A DNA stretch of 64,000 bases from JAABVD01 sp965204545. Its GTDB lineage: Bacteria > Verrucomicrobiota > Verrucomicrobiia > Opitutales > UBA2995. The position numbers were made by a program, and so were the translations under genes. The first letter of the stretch is position 1; every line of letters begins with the position of its first letter. This document shows positions 45,070 to 54,259 of the stretch, piece after piece. The stretch lies in the NCBI GenBank assembly GCA_965204545.1, contig CBDBFA010000001.1:62001-126000 (forward strand), given 5' to 3'. Under the pieces are notes generated by a model that saw only the letters and a list, made by a program, of their open reading frames with translations, did not search any database and had not been told where the DNA came from.

Positions 45070-46872
45070 TCAGTTTGTGCTTTTCAAGATGTCCAGGAAA
45101 GCTTCCTGAGGAATGGAAACCTTTCCAATTTGTTTCATGCGTTTTTTGCCCTCCTTCTGTCTCTCCAACAATTTACGTTTTCTCGTAATATCACCGCCAT
45201 AACACTTTGCCGTGACGTCCTTGCGGTAGGCGCTGAGGGTTTCCCGGGCGATCACCTTTCCATCGATTGCAGCCTGGAGGGGTATCCTGAACATTTGTCG
45301 GGGCAGAATTTCCTTTAATTTCTTGCACAGTTCCCTCCCCTTCTTTTCGGCCTTTTCCAGGTGGACGATGGAAGAAAACGCATCCACCGGTTGGCCGTGC
45401 ACCAGGATGTCCAGTTTGACCAGCTTGGATTTCTGATAACCGGCCAGTTCGTAGTCCATGGATCCGTAACCTCGGGTGATACTTTTCAGCTTGTCGTTGA
45501 AATCGACCAGCACTTCGTTGAGGGGTAACCGGCAGGTCAGCATGACCCGGTTTTCATCCAATGTTTCCGTGTTTTGACAAAGGCCTCTTTTTTCCATAAT
45601 CAGTGCCAACAGATCCCCAATGTGCTCACTGGGGGTATGCAGGATGGCTTCGATGACGGGTTCTTCTATGGATTCGATGATTTGCTGATCGGGCATGTTT
45701 ACCGGATTGTCCACCAGGAGGAACTTACCTTCCACGGTTCTCAGCCGGTAAACCACACTTGGGTAGGTGGCGATGATGTCGACATCGTATTCGCGGCGAA
45801 TGCGTTCCTGGATTATTTCCATGTGCAGCAACCCAAGGAAGCCGCAACGAAACCCAAATCCCAATGCGGCGGAACTCTCCGCCTGAAAGGTAAATGCAGC
45901 ATCATTGAGGCGGAGCTTTCCCATGCTGGTCTTCAATTTCTGATAATCGGAGGTATCCAGAGGATAAATACCGCTGAAAACCATCGGCCTGACTTCCTTG
46001 TAACCGGGGAGCATTTCCCGAGCAGGTTTTTTGACATGGGTGATGGTATCTCCAATTTTTATGTCGGCCGAGGTCTTGATGTTGGTGACAACATAACCGG
46101 AATTCCCAGCTGTCAGCCCGTCCACTCCCTTCATGGCGGGGGTGAAAATACCGACTTCTTTGACCTCGGTTTTGATTTCGTCGCTCATGAAAACAATGCG
46201 GTCTCCCCGCTTAAGGGATCCCGAAAAAACCCGGACGTAGCAAATGACCCCCCTGTAGGCGTCGTAAACCGAATCGAAGATGAGCACCCGGGTGGCGGGG
46301 TAATCGGCCAGGCGGGGAGGTGGAACCCGGTTCACGATGGCCTCTAGGATCTCCCCTACCCCGATGCCATCTTTTCCGCTGGCCAGAACTGCTTCCTCGG
46401 CCGGAATAGCCAAAATGTCTTCCAATTGACGAGAGCACCGTTCCAGGTTGGCGCTGGGCAGATCAATTTTATTGATAACCGGTATAATGGCCAGGTCCTG
46501 GGATAGGGCCAAATGGGTATTGGCAACGGTCTGCGCTTCCACCCCTTGGGCCGCATCTATGAGCAACAAGGCGCCTTCCGCTGCGGCGAGGCTGCGCGAA
46601 ACTTCATAGGAAAAATCCACGTGACCGGGTGTATCAATGAGGTTGAGGCGATAATCCAATCCATTCTCGGCACAGTATGACATGGTGACGGGGTGTGATT
46701 TGATAGTAATCCCACGCTCTCGTTCCAAATCCATCGAATCGAGCAATTGGTCTTTCATTTCCCTTTCTCGGACTGTTTTGGTGCTCTCCAAGAGGCGATC
46801 CGACAAGGTCGTTTTGCCATGATCGACGTGGGCGATGATACAGAAATTGCGAATCTGAGATAAAATGTCCAT
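45070..46872 (-). CDS. lepA: Elongation factor 4 (LepA)
   Basis: 600 residues from the ATG at 46872. The GTPase motifs are AHVDHGKTT (G1), DTPGHVDF (G3) and NKIDLP (G4). The LepA-specific C-terminal domain includes ESSAALGFGFRCGFLGLLHMEI, YGSMDYE and GGDITRKRKLLERQKEGKKRMK. It acts on ribosomes during translation under ionic stress. It is upstream of lepB on the same strand, the common bacterial arrangement; here the structured element separates the two. Confidence 0.97.
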   Translation of the reverse strand: MDILSQIRNFCIIAHVDHGKTTLSDRLLESTKTVREREMKDQLLDSMDLERERGITIKSHPVTMSYCAENGLDYRLNLIDTPGHVDFSYEVSRSLAAAEGALLLIDAAQGVEAQTVANTHLALSQDLAIIPVINKIDLPSANLERCSRQLEDILAIPAEEAVLASGKDGIGVGEILEAIVNRVPPPRLADYPATRVLIFDSVYDAYRGVICYVRVFSGSLKRGDRIVFMSDEIKTEVKEVGIFTPAMKGVDGLTAGNSGYVVTNIKTSADIKIGDTITHVKKPAREMLPGYKEVRPMVFSGIYPLDTSDYQKLKTSMGKLRLNDAAFTFQAESSAALGFGFRCGFLGLLHMEIIQERIRREYDVDIIATYPSVVYRLRTVEGKFLLVDNPVNMPDQQIIESIEEPVIEAILHTPSEHIGDLLALIMEKRGLCQNTETLDENRVMLTCRLPLNEVLVDFNDKLKSITRGYGSMDYELAGYQKSKLVKLDILVHGQPVDAFSSIVHLEKAEKKGRELCKKLKEILPRQMFRIPLQAAIDGKVIARETLSAYRKDVTAKCYGGDITRKRKLLERQKEGKKRMKQIGKVSIPQEAFLDILKSTN

Positions 46873-47091
46873 CGAAGGCTCGGCCAAGCCGCTACCGCGG
46901 CTAAACCACAATCACCTGAAAATAAAAGTGGGAAGTTGGATGGAATTTTCCATTCTAAGCAAGGATTTAACCACAGATTTCGCAGATGAGTAACGGAGGG
47001 CGGGTTTTGTGAAACCCCGTTGGGTTTCGATGTTTACTTCACTCTTCACTCTTTCCTCTGGCGCGAAGCGCCTCCCCTCTGTGGTAAATTT
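46873..47091. repeat. Repeat-bearing spacer between fabD and lepA
   Basis: Bases 46969-46990 carry a CGCAGAT-type run, 46996-47030 a gggcgggtttt...aaccccgttgggttt block and 47051-47079 a 29-base block (with the palindrome ggcgcgaagcgcc) that is identical at 55082-55110. The last lies 13 bases from the fabD stop. No gene is seen. Confidence 0.6.
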
Positions 47092-48006
47092 TCATACCTC
47101 GAAATCCGCAGATTCCTCTAGGGTAATCACCTCCAATTCCGGATCGATTCTTCTGGCCAGACCTTTAAGCACACCCCCTGTCCCACACTCTCTAAACCGC
47201 ATGACCCCCGCTTCCTTGGCCGCAAGCATACAATCTTCCCAATAAACGGGGGAAACGATTTGCTTGACCAACTTTGCTTTGATAGCGGACGGATCCCGGG
47301 TTGTTGAAGCGTCGACATTTGAATAAACAGGCAATTTCGGCGGGCGAAATTCGATAGGGGCCAGGAATTCCTCGAAGGCTGCTCTGGCCGGTTCCATCAG
47401 CCTGCTGTGGTAGGCGCCGGCTACTTCCAGGGGAAGGATGCGCTTGAATCCCCTCTCCCTGCCCACACGGATGGCTTGCTCCATATTGGCCCAGGGGCCG
47501 GAGATGACTATTTGGCCGGGACAGTTCAAGTTTGCCAGGTCGACCTCGAATTCTGCGGCCAGTTCCGCAACTTTATCGCGCTCCCCTCCCAGCACACTGG
47601 CCATGGTTCCTTTGGTCTGATCACAGGCTACCTGCATGAGTCGACCCCGTTCGGCCACAATTTTCAAGCCCACTTCAAAATCATAGACCTCGGTGGCGGC
47701 CAATGCAGTGAGTTCGCCCAGGCTCAATCCCATGGCCAGAGCGGCGCATTCGTCTCCTCCCGCCTCTTTCCACACGGTAAACGAAGCCAGTCCGTGTACG
47801 TACAGAGCCGGTTGACAGACCTCCGTCGGTGTCAACGCTTCAAGGGGTCCCCCAAAACACAGGTTGGCAAAGTCATAATCCAAAACCTCATTGGCCTTTT
47901 CGTAAAGGCCACGGGCCGAAGGGTTGACTTGGCTAAGGGAGCGTCCCATCCCCACTCGTTGAGCGCCCTGGCCCGAAAAAAGTAGCCCAATTGACATATC
48001 GGCCAT
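47092..48006 (-). CDS. fabD: Malonyl-CoA-acyl carrier protein transacylase
   Basis: 304 residues. FSGQGAQRVGMG opens the acyltransferase fold, the nucleophile serine is in MGLSLGELTAL and the catalytic histidine in VAGAYHSRLM. It loads malonyl groups on ACP for fatty-acid synthesis. The ATG at 48006 is used; the ATG at 47997 has a better placed GGTGG and may be the real start. No other fab genes are adjacent, although fabV is in the window. Confidence 0.94.
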   Translation of the reverse strand: MADMSIGLLFSGQGAQRVGMGRSLSQVNPSARGLYEKANEVLDYDFANLCFGGPLEALTPTEVCQPALYVHGLASFTVWKEAGGDECAALAMGLSLGELTALAATEVYDFEVGLKIVAERGRLMQVACDQTKGTMASVLGGERDKVAELAAEFEVDLANLNCPGQIVISGPWANMEQAIRVGRERGFKRILPLEVAGAYHSRLMEPARAAFEEFLAPIEFRPPKLPVYSNVDASTTRDPSAIKAKLVKQIVSPVYWEDCMLAAKEAGVMRFRECGTGGVLKGLARRIDPELEVITLEESADFEV

Positions 48007-48650
48007 CCACCATCAGAATTGCCCCCTTCGGGCAACAAAAAAGTAGGCCCCTGAAACAAATCCCCAGTTGTCAGTGGTAGGAATTAGGAAACCACAGAGG
48101 ACACAAAGAGCACAGAGGGGGGAGAGAAAGGAAGAAGGAGGGGAATCTCGCAAGATCGCGAAGAAACGCGAAGAGGGAATCACAGGGGGCACAAAAAACA
48201 CAAAAAATTTTCTTTGGATTAACCGCAGATTTCGCAGATGAGCGCAGATAAAGCCCCCCCGGCGCCAACTGGCCACTGAACACTAGCGCCAACGGCGCCT
48301 TTTGTGGAACGTCGTTGGCGTAAAACCCAGATGGCCGTATCGATTGATTGGGGTCCCGCCTCCCGGCGAGGCATGCAGGAATGTGGGCGAGGCATGCCTC
48401 GCCCCTACGAATAGGCGGGTTGGAAAACCCGCCCTCCGATATATCCTGTCCATCCATGTTTTATTCGGAAGATGTCGCTTAGCTTCGGTAACGATCTGGT
48501 CTTCCCCCGATTTACTTCTCACTTCACTCTTTCCTCTTTCCTCTTCACTCTTCTCTCCTTTGCGCCTTCTGTGCCTTTTGTGGTTACTCCTTACGCTTGC
48601 ATTTTTTCCCGAAAACAAATCCACTGCGGAATCAAACTGAAAAAGCATCC
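48007..48650. repeat. Long repeat-filled spacer upstream of dapA
   Basis: 644 bases, almost all dispersed repeats: ccacagaggacacaaagagc run at 48091-48118, cgcaagatcgcgaag run at 48148-48172, cgcagat run at 48220-48248, gcgccaacggcgcc palindrome at 48287-48300, gggcgaggcatgcctcgccc palindrome near 48386-48405, GGCGGGTTGGAAAACCCGCC at 48414-48433 and an inverted aagatgtcgctt/catccatg unit at 48452-48502. Small frames here are built from repeats and are not credible genes. Confidence 0.65.
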
Positions 48651-49550
48651 ATGAACAGCCCGAATTTTTCCGGAGTCCTCACGGCGATGGTCACCCCCTT
48701 CCGACGAGGACGGATAGACTGGGACTCCCTTCTGGCCTTTACGGAATGGCAGATCGATTGTGGGGTGCAAGGCCTGGTGCCGGTTGGGACCACGGGGGAG
48801 TCCCCTACCCTCAACCATGAAGAACATATGCAAGTTGTTGAGGCCGTGTTGGATAAGGTTTCAGGTCGCCTGCCCGTGGTAGCGGGAACGGGATCAAATT
48901 CTACCCGGGAAGCGGTTCGATTGACCCAAAGGGCTCACCAGCTCGGGGCCGATGCCATGTTGCAGGTTACTCCGTATTACAACAAGCCGAGTCAGGAGGG
49001 ATTATTCCAACATTTTTCCGCCGTTGCCGAGGTAACGGACAAACCAATTGTTCTTTATTCCATACCCTCTCGTTGCGTGATCGAGATTGCCATCGATACC
49101 TTGATCCGGCTCCGAAAGAAGTATCCACACATCAATGTGATCAAGGAAGCGGGAGGTTCTTGTGATCGCGTAATGCAAATCCGCGCTGCTTTGGGCGACG
49201 AGATGACGGTTTTAAGTGGGGATGACAGCATGACCTTGCCTTTCATGGCCTTGGGGGGAAGAGGTGTTATTTCGGTAGCCTCCAATCTTTACCCCAAAGA
49301 AGTGGTCGCAATGGTTTCCGCCGCCCTGCGCGATGACTTCGCCACTGCCGCGAATCTCAACCGGATATTCCATCCTTTGTTTATAAACTTGTTCGTGGAA
49401 CCCAATCCCGTTCCGGTAAAATGGGCCATGAAGGAGGCGGGCCTGATTGCGACAGATGATGTGAGGAGGCCGCTGTGTTCCATGCTGGAGGAAAACCGGG
49501 ATCTGGTCAGGTCCACGGTGCAATCCCTCAACCGGAAGTTAACCTCATGA
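48651..49550 (+). CDS. dapA: 4-hydroxy-tetrahydrodipicolinate synthase
   Basis: 299 residues from the ATG at 48651. Class I aldolase barrel: GTTGESPTL near 46, TPYYNKPSQ with the catalytic tyrosine, and the Schiff-base lysine in NVIKEAGG. It condenses pyruvate with aspartate semialdehyde at the entry to lysine and diaminopimelate synthesis. The stop overlaps the dapB start (ATGA at 49547), so the two are translationally coupled. Confidence 0.95.
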   Translation: MNSPNFSGVLTAMVTPFRRGRIDWDSLLAFTEWQIDCGVQGLVPVGTTGESPTLNHEEHMQVVEAVLDKVSGRLPVVAGTGSNSTREAVRLTQRAHQLGADAMLQVTPYYNKPSQEGLFQHFSAVAEVTDKPIVLYSIPSRCVIEIAIDTLIRLRKKYPHINVIKEAGGSCDRVMQIRAALGDEMTVLSGDDSMTLPFMALGGRGVISVASNLYPKEVVAMVSAALRDDFATAANLNRIFHPLFINLFVEPNPVPVKWAMKEAGLIATDDVRRPLCSMLEENRDLVRSTVQSLNRKLTS

Positions 49551-50284
49551 AACTGGATATCCTTTTGCAGGGCGCTCTCGGGCGCATGGGGAAGGCCATA
49601 AAATGTGCTGCGGCCGAACGCGGGCATCGGATTGTATCGGAGGTGGATTTGGGCAATCGGGTGGCCGACCATTTTTCCGGGATTAACATGGCCATAGACT
49701 TCAGCGATCATGCCGCCACTCGGGAATTGGCACGTTGCGCCGCGGAACAGGGGGTTCCGCTGGTCATCGGAACGACAGGCCATTCCGAGGAGGAAAAACA
49801 GGCCATTCTCGAGTTGATCGAGCCGGTCCCCGTCATTTGGGCGGGCAATTATTCACTCGGAGTCAACCTGTTGTTTCACCTCACGGAACGGGCCTCGGGA
49901 ATTTTGCCCAACGATTATGATGTGGAATTGGTCGAAATTCACCATCGGTTCAAGCGGGATGCTCCCAGCGGTACGGCGGAGGAATTATTCAGGCGAATCC
50001 GGGCTGCCTCCCACAGAAGCAACCATGTTCCGGTGCATGGCCGAAAGGGAATAACTGGAGAAAGAACCGATGGGGAAATCGGCGTTCACGCATTGCGGGG
50101 CGGCGATGTCGTGGGAGATCACACCATCGTTTTCTCCGGACAGGGTGAGCGGGTCGAACTCATTCACCGTGCGGCTGACCGAATGATTTTTGCCCGAGGA
50201 GCCATCCATGCCGCTGAATGGTTGATCGATAAACCCGCGGGATTGTATGACATGCAAGACGTTCTGGGATTGAAGCAGGGATGA
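49547..50284 (+). CDS. dapB: 4-hydroxy-tetrahydrodipicolinate reductase
   Basis: 245 residues from the ATG at 49547. The N-terminal Rossmann part has LLQGALGRMGKAI and AIDFSDHAATREL; the substrate-binding part has VELVEIHHRFKRDAPSGTA with catalytic histidine and lysine. It reduces the DapA product with NAD(P)H. It overlaps dapA by 4 bases upstream and ruvA by 4 bases downstream. The segment between motifs is slightly shorter than in E. coli DapB (273). Confidence 0.94.
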   Translation: MKLDILLQGALGRMGKAIKCAAAERGHRIVSEVDLGNRVADHFSGINMAIDFSDHAATRELARCAAEQGVPLVIGTTGHSEEEKQAILELIEPVPVIWAGNYSLGVNLLFHLTERASGILPNDYDVELVEIHHRFKRDAPSGTAEELFRRIRAASHRSNHVPVHGRKGITGERTDGEIGVHALRGGDVVGDHTIVFSGQGERVELIHRAADRMIFARGAIHAAEWLIDKPAGLYDMQDVLGLKQG

Positions 50285-50898
50285 TTGCCACTCTGAAAGG
50301 CAGTATTGTCGAGAGCCGGTTGCTTCAGGTCGTAATTGAAGCCGGGGGCGTGGGCTACGAGGTCAATATTCCCATTAAAACCGCGGAGAAGTTGCCTCCA
50401 AGGGGAAGCGAAGCCAAACTGTTTATTTATCCGATCTACCGGGATGATTCCCATACCCTTTATGGCTTCCTGAATCGTGAGGATCGCGAATTCTTCAAAT
50501 TGCTGGTGGAAAAAGTCTCGGGTGTGGGACCAAAAATGGCGCTCATGCTATTCAGTAAATTGAGTATTCGTTTGTTGCGAGGGGCCATTATCCGGGGGGA
50601 TGCCAAGCTGTTGGCCCAATGCCGAGGCATTGGAAAGAAAACCGCGGAGCGAATCATCGTAGAACTCCGAGACCAAGTGCAAGCAAACATCCCCTCTCCC
50701 ACCCCGGTCGTTTTGCCCGACGGCATTGATGACGGGGATATCCCCGTAGAATCGAACCTCTTTCAGGACGCCATTTCCGCTCTTGCGGTTCTGGGTTACA
50801 AGGCCGTGGAGGCTGATAAGGCGGTAAACCGCGCTATGGATCAATTAGGTTCCAAGGCGAGCTTGGAGGAAATTATCAAGAAGGCTCTGTCGGGTTAG
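50281..50898 (+). CDS. ruvA: Holliday junction DNA helicase subunit RuvA
   Basis: 205 residues with the three RuvA domains: an OB fold (1-65, MIATLKGSIVESRLLQVVIEAGGVGYEV), helix-hairpin-helix motifs (about 70-145, VSGVGPKMALMLFSKL and CRGIGKKTAERIIVEL) and a C-terminal RuvB-binding domain (150-205, AISALAVLGYKAVEADKAVN). It targets RuvB to four-way junctions. It is coupled to dapB through an ATGA overlap; ruvB and ruvC are not in the window. Confidence 0.95.
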   Translation: MIATLKGSIVESRLLQVVIEAGGVGYEVNIPIKTAEKLPPRGSEAKLFIYPIYRDDSHTLYGFLNREDREFFKLLVEKVSGVGPKMALMLFSKLSIRLLRGAIIRGDAKLLAQCRGIGKKTAERIIVELRDQVQANIPSPTPVVLPDGIDDGDIPVESNLFQDAISALAVLGYKAVEADKAVNRAMDQLGSKASLEEIIKKALSG

Positions 50899-51186
50899 TG
50901 AAGGGGAAAGGCTGAAGGCTGAAGGAGGAAGGCTAAAAAAGGGAGAGAGCTGAACCACTGATAATCTTGATCGTGATCGTGATCGAAAAAAGAAGGGACT
51001 CTCGCCAAGGCCTGACTTTAAGCTGTAGGAGCGGCTTTACGCCGCGATTGCTTCGAGGCTCGAATCTGCAACCATTTGCGACATCTGCGGTTAACTTTAA
51101 GGCGTTCAGCCTTGACTCTCCTGCCTTATCCGCCTCCCACTGCTATAATCCCTTTGTGCCTTTGTGCCCGGCATTAGGGCCTCTCC
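50899..51186. repeat. Repeat-bearing spacer after ruvA
   Basis: Bases 50964-50985 are a GATCNN run (gatcgtgatcgtgatc), 51026-51050 hold taggagcggctttacgccgc, a palindromic unit common in many genomes, 51064-51095 a tctgcgg-type run and 51150-51170 a tttgtgcc run. No gene is visible. Confidence 0.6.
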
Positions 51187-51813
51187 TCAGCGCTTGAACT
51201 CGTAAATTGAGTGCTCGACATCGAAACCGCTTGCCGGTTCCTGTTCCGCCAAGAATCCGCCATAGCCGGAGGAGAAGGGAAAGTCTTCCGGACGAAAGGA
51301 CTGAAGGTCCTCCGGAGCGGCGTGCAGGGGAGGCAACTCTTGAGTGAAATCCCAATTCTGAAGGGATTGGCCTTGAACCTGGAGGGTTCTGAAAACTTCG
51401 AGGTTAGCTGAACGGGGCGGGGTCGCCACCTCAGCATTGAACCAGTCGATTTGGCCTACCGATCCGATAATGGGTTCTTCCTCCACGGGAGCGGCTATCG
51501 GGCTGTTGAGATAGAGGGTAATAGAGGTGGTGGCAACCACGAGGATGAGGAAGGCTCCCATCCAGGCGGGTTTGGCGATGAAATGGTTCAGAAGATGAGG
51601 ACCGGGAGCCATTGATTTGCCCAGGGTGGGAATGACGGGGCATTGGCTCAGAGCTGCAAAATGGGTCGCCTGATGCATGCGACAGTAGCTTTGGAAGACT
51701 CTCTGGCGATGAGGATTCCGTTCCAACTCCTGTCGTAGAATGTCGAGTTGGGCCGAGGTAATTTCCTTGTCCAGATAAAGGTTTACCAAGTCTTCAAAAA
51801 CGTCGTCTGTCAT
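51187..51813 (-). CDS. Probable membrane-anchored anti-sigma factor
   Basis: 208 residues. The cytoplasmic N-terminal part (1-80) begins MTDDVFEDLVNLYLDKEIT, a pattern usual in ECF anti-sigma or regulator proteins, with helices LDILRQELERNPHRQRVFQSYCRMH. One membrane helix lies at about 83-102, followed by a proline-rich periplasmic part that ends in a distinctive FPFSSGYGGFLAEQEPASGFD tail. No complete zinc-binding HxxxCxxC motif is seen. The start overlaps the stop of the sigma factor gene (ATGA), the usual arrangement for sigma and anti-sigma partners. Function is inferred from this pairing. Confidence 0.75.
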   Translation of the reverse strand: MTDDVFEDLVNLYLDKEITSAQLDILRQELERNPHRQRVFQSYCRMHQATHFAALSQCPVIPTLGKSMAPGPHLLNHFIAKPAWMGAFLILVVATTSITLYLNSPIAAPVEEEPIIGSVGQIDWFNAEVATPPRSANLEVFRTLQVQGQSLQNWDFTQELPPLHAAPEDLQSFRPEDFPFSSGYGGFLAEQEPASGFDVEHSIYEFKR

Positions 51814-52412
51814 TGAAAGTCCTTACCCATTTTTTTACGCAAACTCATTCGGGCACGGGCTATGCGGCTTTTCACCGTACCGATGGATAGATCGAGGACC
51901 TCGGCAATGTCTTCATAGGACATGTTCTTGCCGGCCCGCATTACCAGGACTTCATAATGCTTTTCCGTGAGGCTTTTCATGTTCTCAGCAACCTTGTCTA
52001 CCAATTCCTGGGTAAGGGTCGCCTCACTGGGGGTCTGCTCTTCCACCGGACAGATGTCGATCAGGCTGAAATCCCCGTCCTCGGTAAAACTTTGCTCCAA
52101 CGAGATGGATTCACTTCGCTTCCTGCGAAACCAGTACCAGTATTTGTTGCGAGCCAGATTGGTGGCGATTTGATACAGCCAAGTCGAGAAGGTGCTGTCC
52201 CCACGGAAGTTTTCCAATCCACGGTGGGCGCGAACGAAGGCATCTTGGGTAACCTCTTCCGCATCTTGTTTATTTTTCAGAAGTTGCAGGACACGAGAGT
52301 ATATTTTATCCCAATAGCGCGCCACGATTTCGGTAAATGCGTCCGGGTCGCCATTTTTGAATCGATCGACCAGCATGCGGTCGATAGCTACTTGCTGGGC
52401 TTTATTGGCCAT
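51810..52412 (-). CDS. ECF RNA polymerase sigma factor
   Basis: 200 residues from the ATG at 52412. Region 2 includes DPDAFTEIVARYWDKIYSRVLQLLKNKQDAEEVTQDAFVRAHRGLENFRGDSTFSTWLYQIATNLARNK; region 4 has MSYEDIAEVLDLSIGTVKSRIARARMSLRK for the -35 box. It lacks regions 1 and 3, as extracytoplasmic-function sigma factors do. The downstream gene is coupled by a 4-base overlap and probably controls it. An in-frame extension upstream lacks homology to the family. Confidence 0.93.
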   Translation of the reverse strand: MANKAQQVAIDRMLVDRFKNGDPDAFTEIVARYWDKIYSRVLQLLKNKQDAEEVTQDAFVRAHRGLENFRGDSTFSTWLYQIATNLARNKYWYWFRRKRSESISLEQSFTEDGDFSLIDICPVEEQTPSEATLTQELVDKVAENMKSLTEKHYEVLVMRAGKNMSYEDIAEVLDLSIGTVKSRIARARMSLRKKMGKDFQ

Positions 52413-53078
52413 TGCTTTAATGCTTTGAAATGAGTGTTTAGGATTTGTTCCATGGGCCTTTGGGGCAAGCATTGAATTTCATCATTATCTTCCAAGAGAG
52501 GGGAACGGTACGAAATGTGCCGGGGTTACCCTTGCTTTGGACAGGTTCTATGAAGTTGGAGTATTTCGGGTTGATAACGTTCAAAATTAGCCACGGATAA
52601 GGGCGCCGTTGGCGGCAAGTGGAAAGTGGAAAGAGTGATCTCGCCAAGGCGAGATGGCGCAAAGGGGGAAACCACGGATTACACCGATTTTCCGGATCAA
52701 TCGACCAATTGGAGAGGTTCTCGGCAATGTATCGGCGGTTTCGTAGGGGCGACGCATGCGTCGCCCATTGGGTAAGCAAGCGCTTCACCCAATCCATGCT
52801 TCGCACGGCACAGCGTCAGGGCATATTTGCCTACAGCAACAGGTTCCTGGATTCGGGAAGTTCGAAAGTGGCTTCTTCCTTCTTCCTTAAAATTTCGCCC
52901 CTCCTACAGTTCTCTCAATCACAACCCCACAGGAAAGTTTATTGGAAATGCAGGCTAGGCTATGGAGACCTTGGTAGTTACAGAAATTTTTTGTGTTTTT
53001 TGTGCCTTCTGTGGTTTCCTCTTTGCGCTTCTTTGCGAGCTTTGCGAGAGGAAATTTCGACCGTGCGGTGCCGGTGGA
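52413..53078. repeat. Spacer with repeats upstream of the ECF sigma gene
   Basis: The first 180 bases should hold the sigma promoter; none is clear. From 52590 on the stretch is repeats: gcgccgttggcggc near 52606, a tcgccaaggcgag run at 52640-52672, the palindrome gggcgacgcatgcgtcgccc at 52747-52766, a tttttgtgttttttgtgcc run at 52988-53015 and an inverted CGCAAAG run at 53018-53055. A 174-codon frame across it runs into the tRNA and is rejected. Confidence 0.55.
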
Positions 53079-53154
53079 TGGTAGGCCGGCGGGGACTTGA
53101 ACCCCGAACCAAGTGCTTAAAAGGCACCTGCTCTACCGATTGAGCTACCGACCC
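53079..53154 (-). tRNA. tRNA-Lys (UUU)
   Basis: Cloverleaf on the minus strand: acceptor GGGTCGG/CCGGCCT with two wobble pairs, D stem GCTC/GAGC, anticodon stem GGTGC/GCACT around loop CTTTTAA (anticodon UUU), T stem CGGGG/CCCCG with loop TTCAAGT, and encoded CCA at 53081-53079. Confidence 0.93.
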
Positions 53155-53227
53155 AAAAATCCGACTTCTACGATTAGGGTTTGAATCCTAAAGGGGTGTA
53201 AAGTGGAAAAGCAGGGAAAAAATACCT

Positions 53228-54064
53228 CTACCACTTCATGTCAATGGCAAAGGCGGATTCCCGCCAACGGGTCTCCAGCAATTCGATTAATTTAGGGTGT
53301 TCACCTACTAACCGGGTTCGATAGGTTTTCAAACCTGCGTTCTGTCGCTCCGCTTCAGCGCAAATCCGTGGAATATCGCCTCCTGGACCGGCATGCCGCC
53401 CCGGGCTGATGAACATTTGAGCAATCACGACATCCCCTCGCCTGACCGACTCCTTGGCCAGAGCCCGCTCCAAGAGCGGTTCGTTAAAGTCCCAATTGGG
53501 ACCTTTCCTTCTCTCCAATGACGCGGCAATGGTGACCCTGACCCTTCCTTCCAAGGTCCGGGCCAACCCTTTGGCCAAAACATTGCGGACAAATGTCACC
53601 TCCCTCCTTGGACTGCCATGGTCCACCAGGATCAGGGCAGGTTTTTGCAATCGATGCTCCTCCATGACGGATTCCGTCAACTCGCCAAGGATTTGAACCA
53701 ATTCCGGTCCGCCATTGGAATCGCTCCGGTATAGGGGATGCGACAGCTTGCAGAAAAACCCCGGGTGCGTTTTTGCCAGTAGGCGCAAGCGCCGGGGAAG
53801 GTAGTCGAGAATGGCTCCGGAGGGACCAAAAAACAAGGGAAGCAGGGACCATTCCCGGTCCCCCCCCAAATAGGCTTTGCGCAAAAGGTTCTCCAGGATT
53901 TCGACCTTTTCCCCTCCCACTATGTCCGGAGAAATTTTGTTGGCGTGCAGTAGGGGTGCAGCCGTTACCGCTTGACCGATCCTCTGGGATAGCTCCCCAG
54001 CTATACGTTTCAGGTTAAGATAGGATGCGGGCCTGACGGATCCGTTATCGACAAGAAAGACCAT
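53228..54064 (-). CDS. CbiX/SirB-like chelatase family protein
   Basis: 278 residues from the ATG at 54064. It has two CbiX-like halves: the first begins MVFLVDNGSVRPAS, with a pseudo-active site, and the second ILVDHGSPRREVTFVRN carries the family histidine motif. VVIAQMFISPGRHAGPGGDI is the chelatase-type metal-histidine region. Members insert cobalt or iron into sirohydrochlorin, or are of unknown role in ferrochelatase-like folds. No cobalamin or sirohaem genes are nearby, so the substrate is unassigned. Confidence 0.72.
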   Translation of the reverse strand: MVFLVDNGSVRPASYLNLKRIAGELSQRIGQAVTAAPLLHANKISPDIVGGEKVEILENLLRKAYLGGDREWSLLPLFFGPSGAILDYLPRRLRLLAKTHPGFFCKLSHPLYRSDSNGGPELVQILGELTESVMEEHRLQKPALILVDHGSPRREVTFVRNVLAKGLARTLEGRVRVTIAASLERRKGPNWDFNEPLLERALAKESVRRGDVVIAQMFISPGRHAGPGGDIPRICAEAERQNAGLKTYRTRLVGEHPKLIELLETRWRESAFAIDMKW

Positions 54065-54259
54065 ACTATTTTTCGAAACCCAGGATCGAAATTGCCCACC
54101 AGCAGCTATAGGATGCCTCCTGACAGACAAGCCGCCGACCACCCATCAATTGCGGTGAAATTTATCAAATTCAACCAAATAATCCTTGCCAACCAATTTG
54201 AGGTGATAAATTCTAGCTTTTTCACCTCTACCTAATACCAAAAAGCCCAACTTGTGTAA
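54065..54259. promoter_or_regulatory. Divergent promoter region of the CbiX-like and pal-like genes
   Basis: A possible -35 ttgcca at 54187 and -10 taaatt at 54208 (15-base spacer, short) precede the lipoprotein gene. A hairpin gaggtga/tcacctc overlaps it, near 54201-54230. The call is tentative. Confidence 0.3.

Noticed and set aside
45574..46347. 257-codon plus-strand frame opposite lepA
   Set aside because: Shadow of a complete LepA gene.
48007..48650. Several 60-130-codon frames on both strands
   Set aside because: They are built from palindromes and simple repeats that recur elsewhere; none has a ribosome binding site or family features.
52619..53143. 174-codon plus-strand frame ending in GRRGLEPRTKCLKG
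   Set aside because: It is made of intergenic repeats and ends in antisense tRNA-Lys, a well-known false-gene signature.
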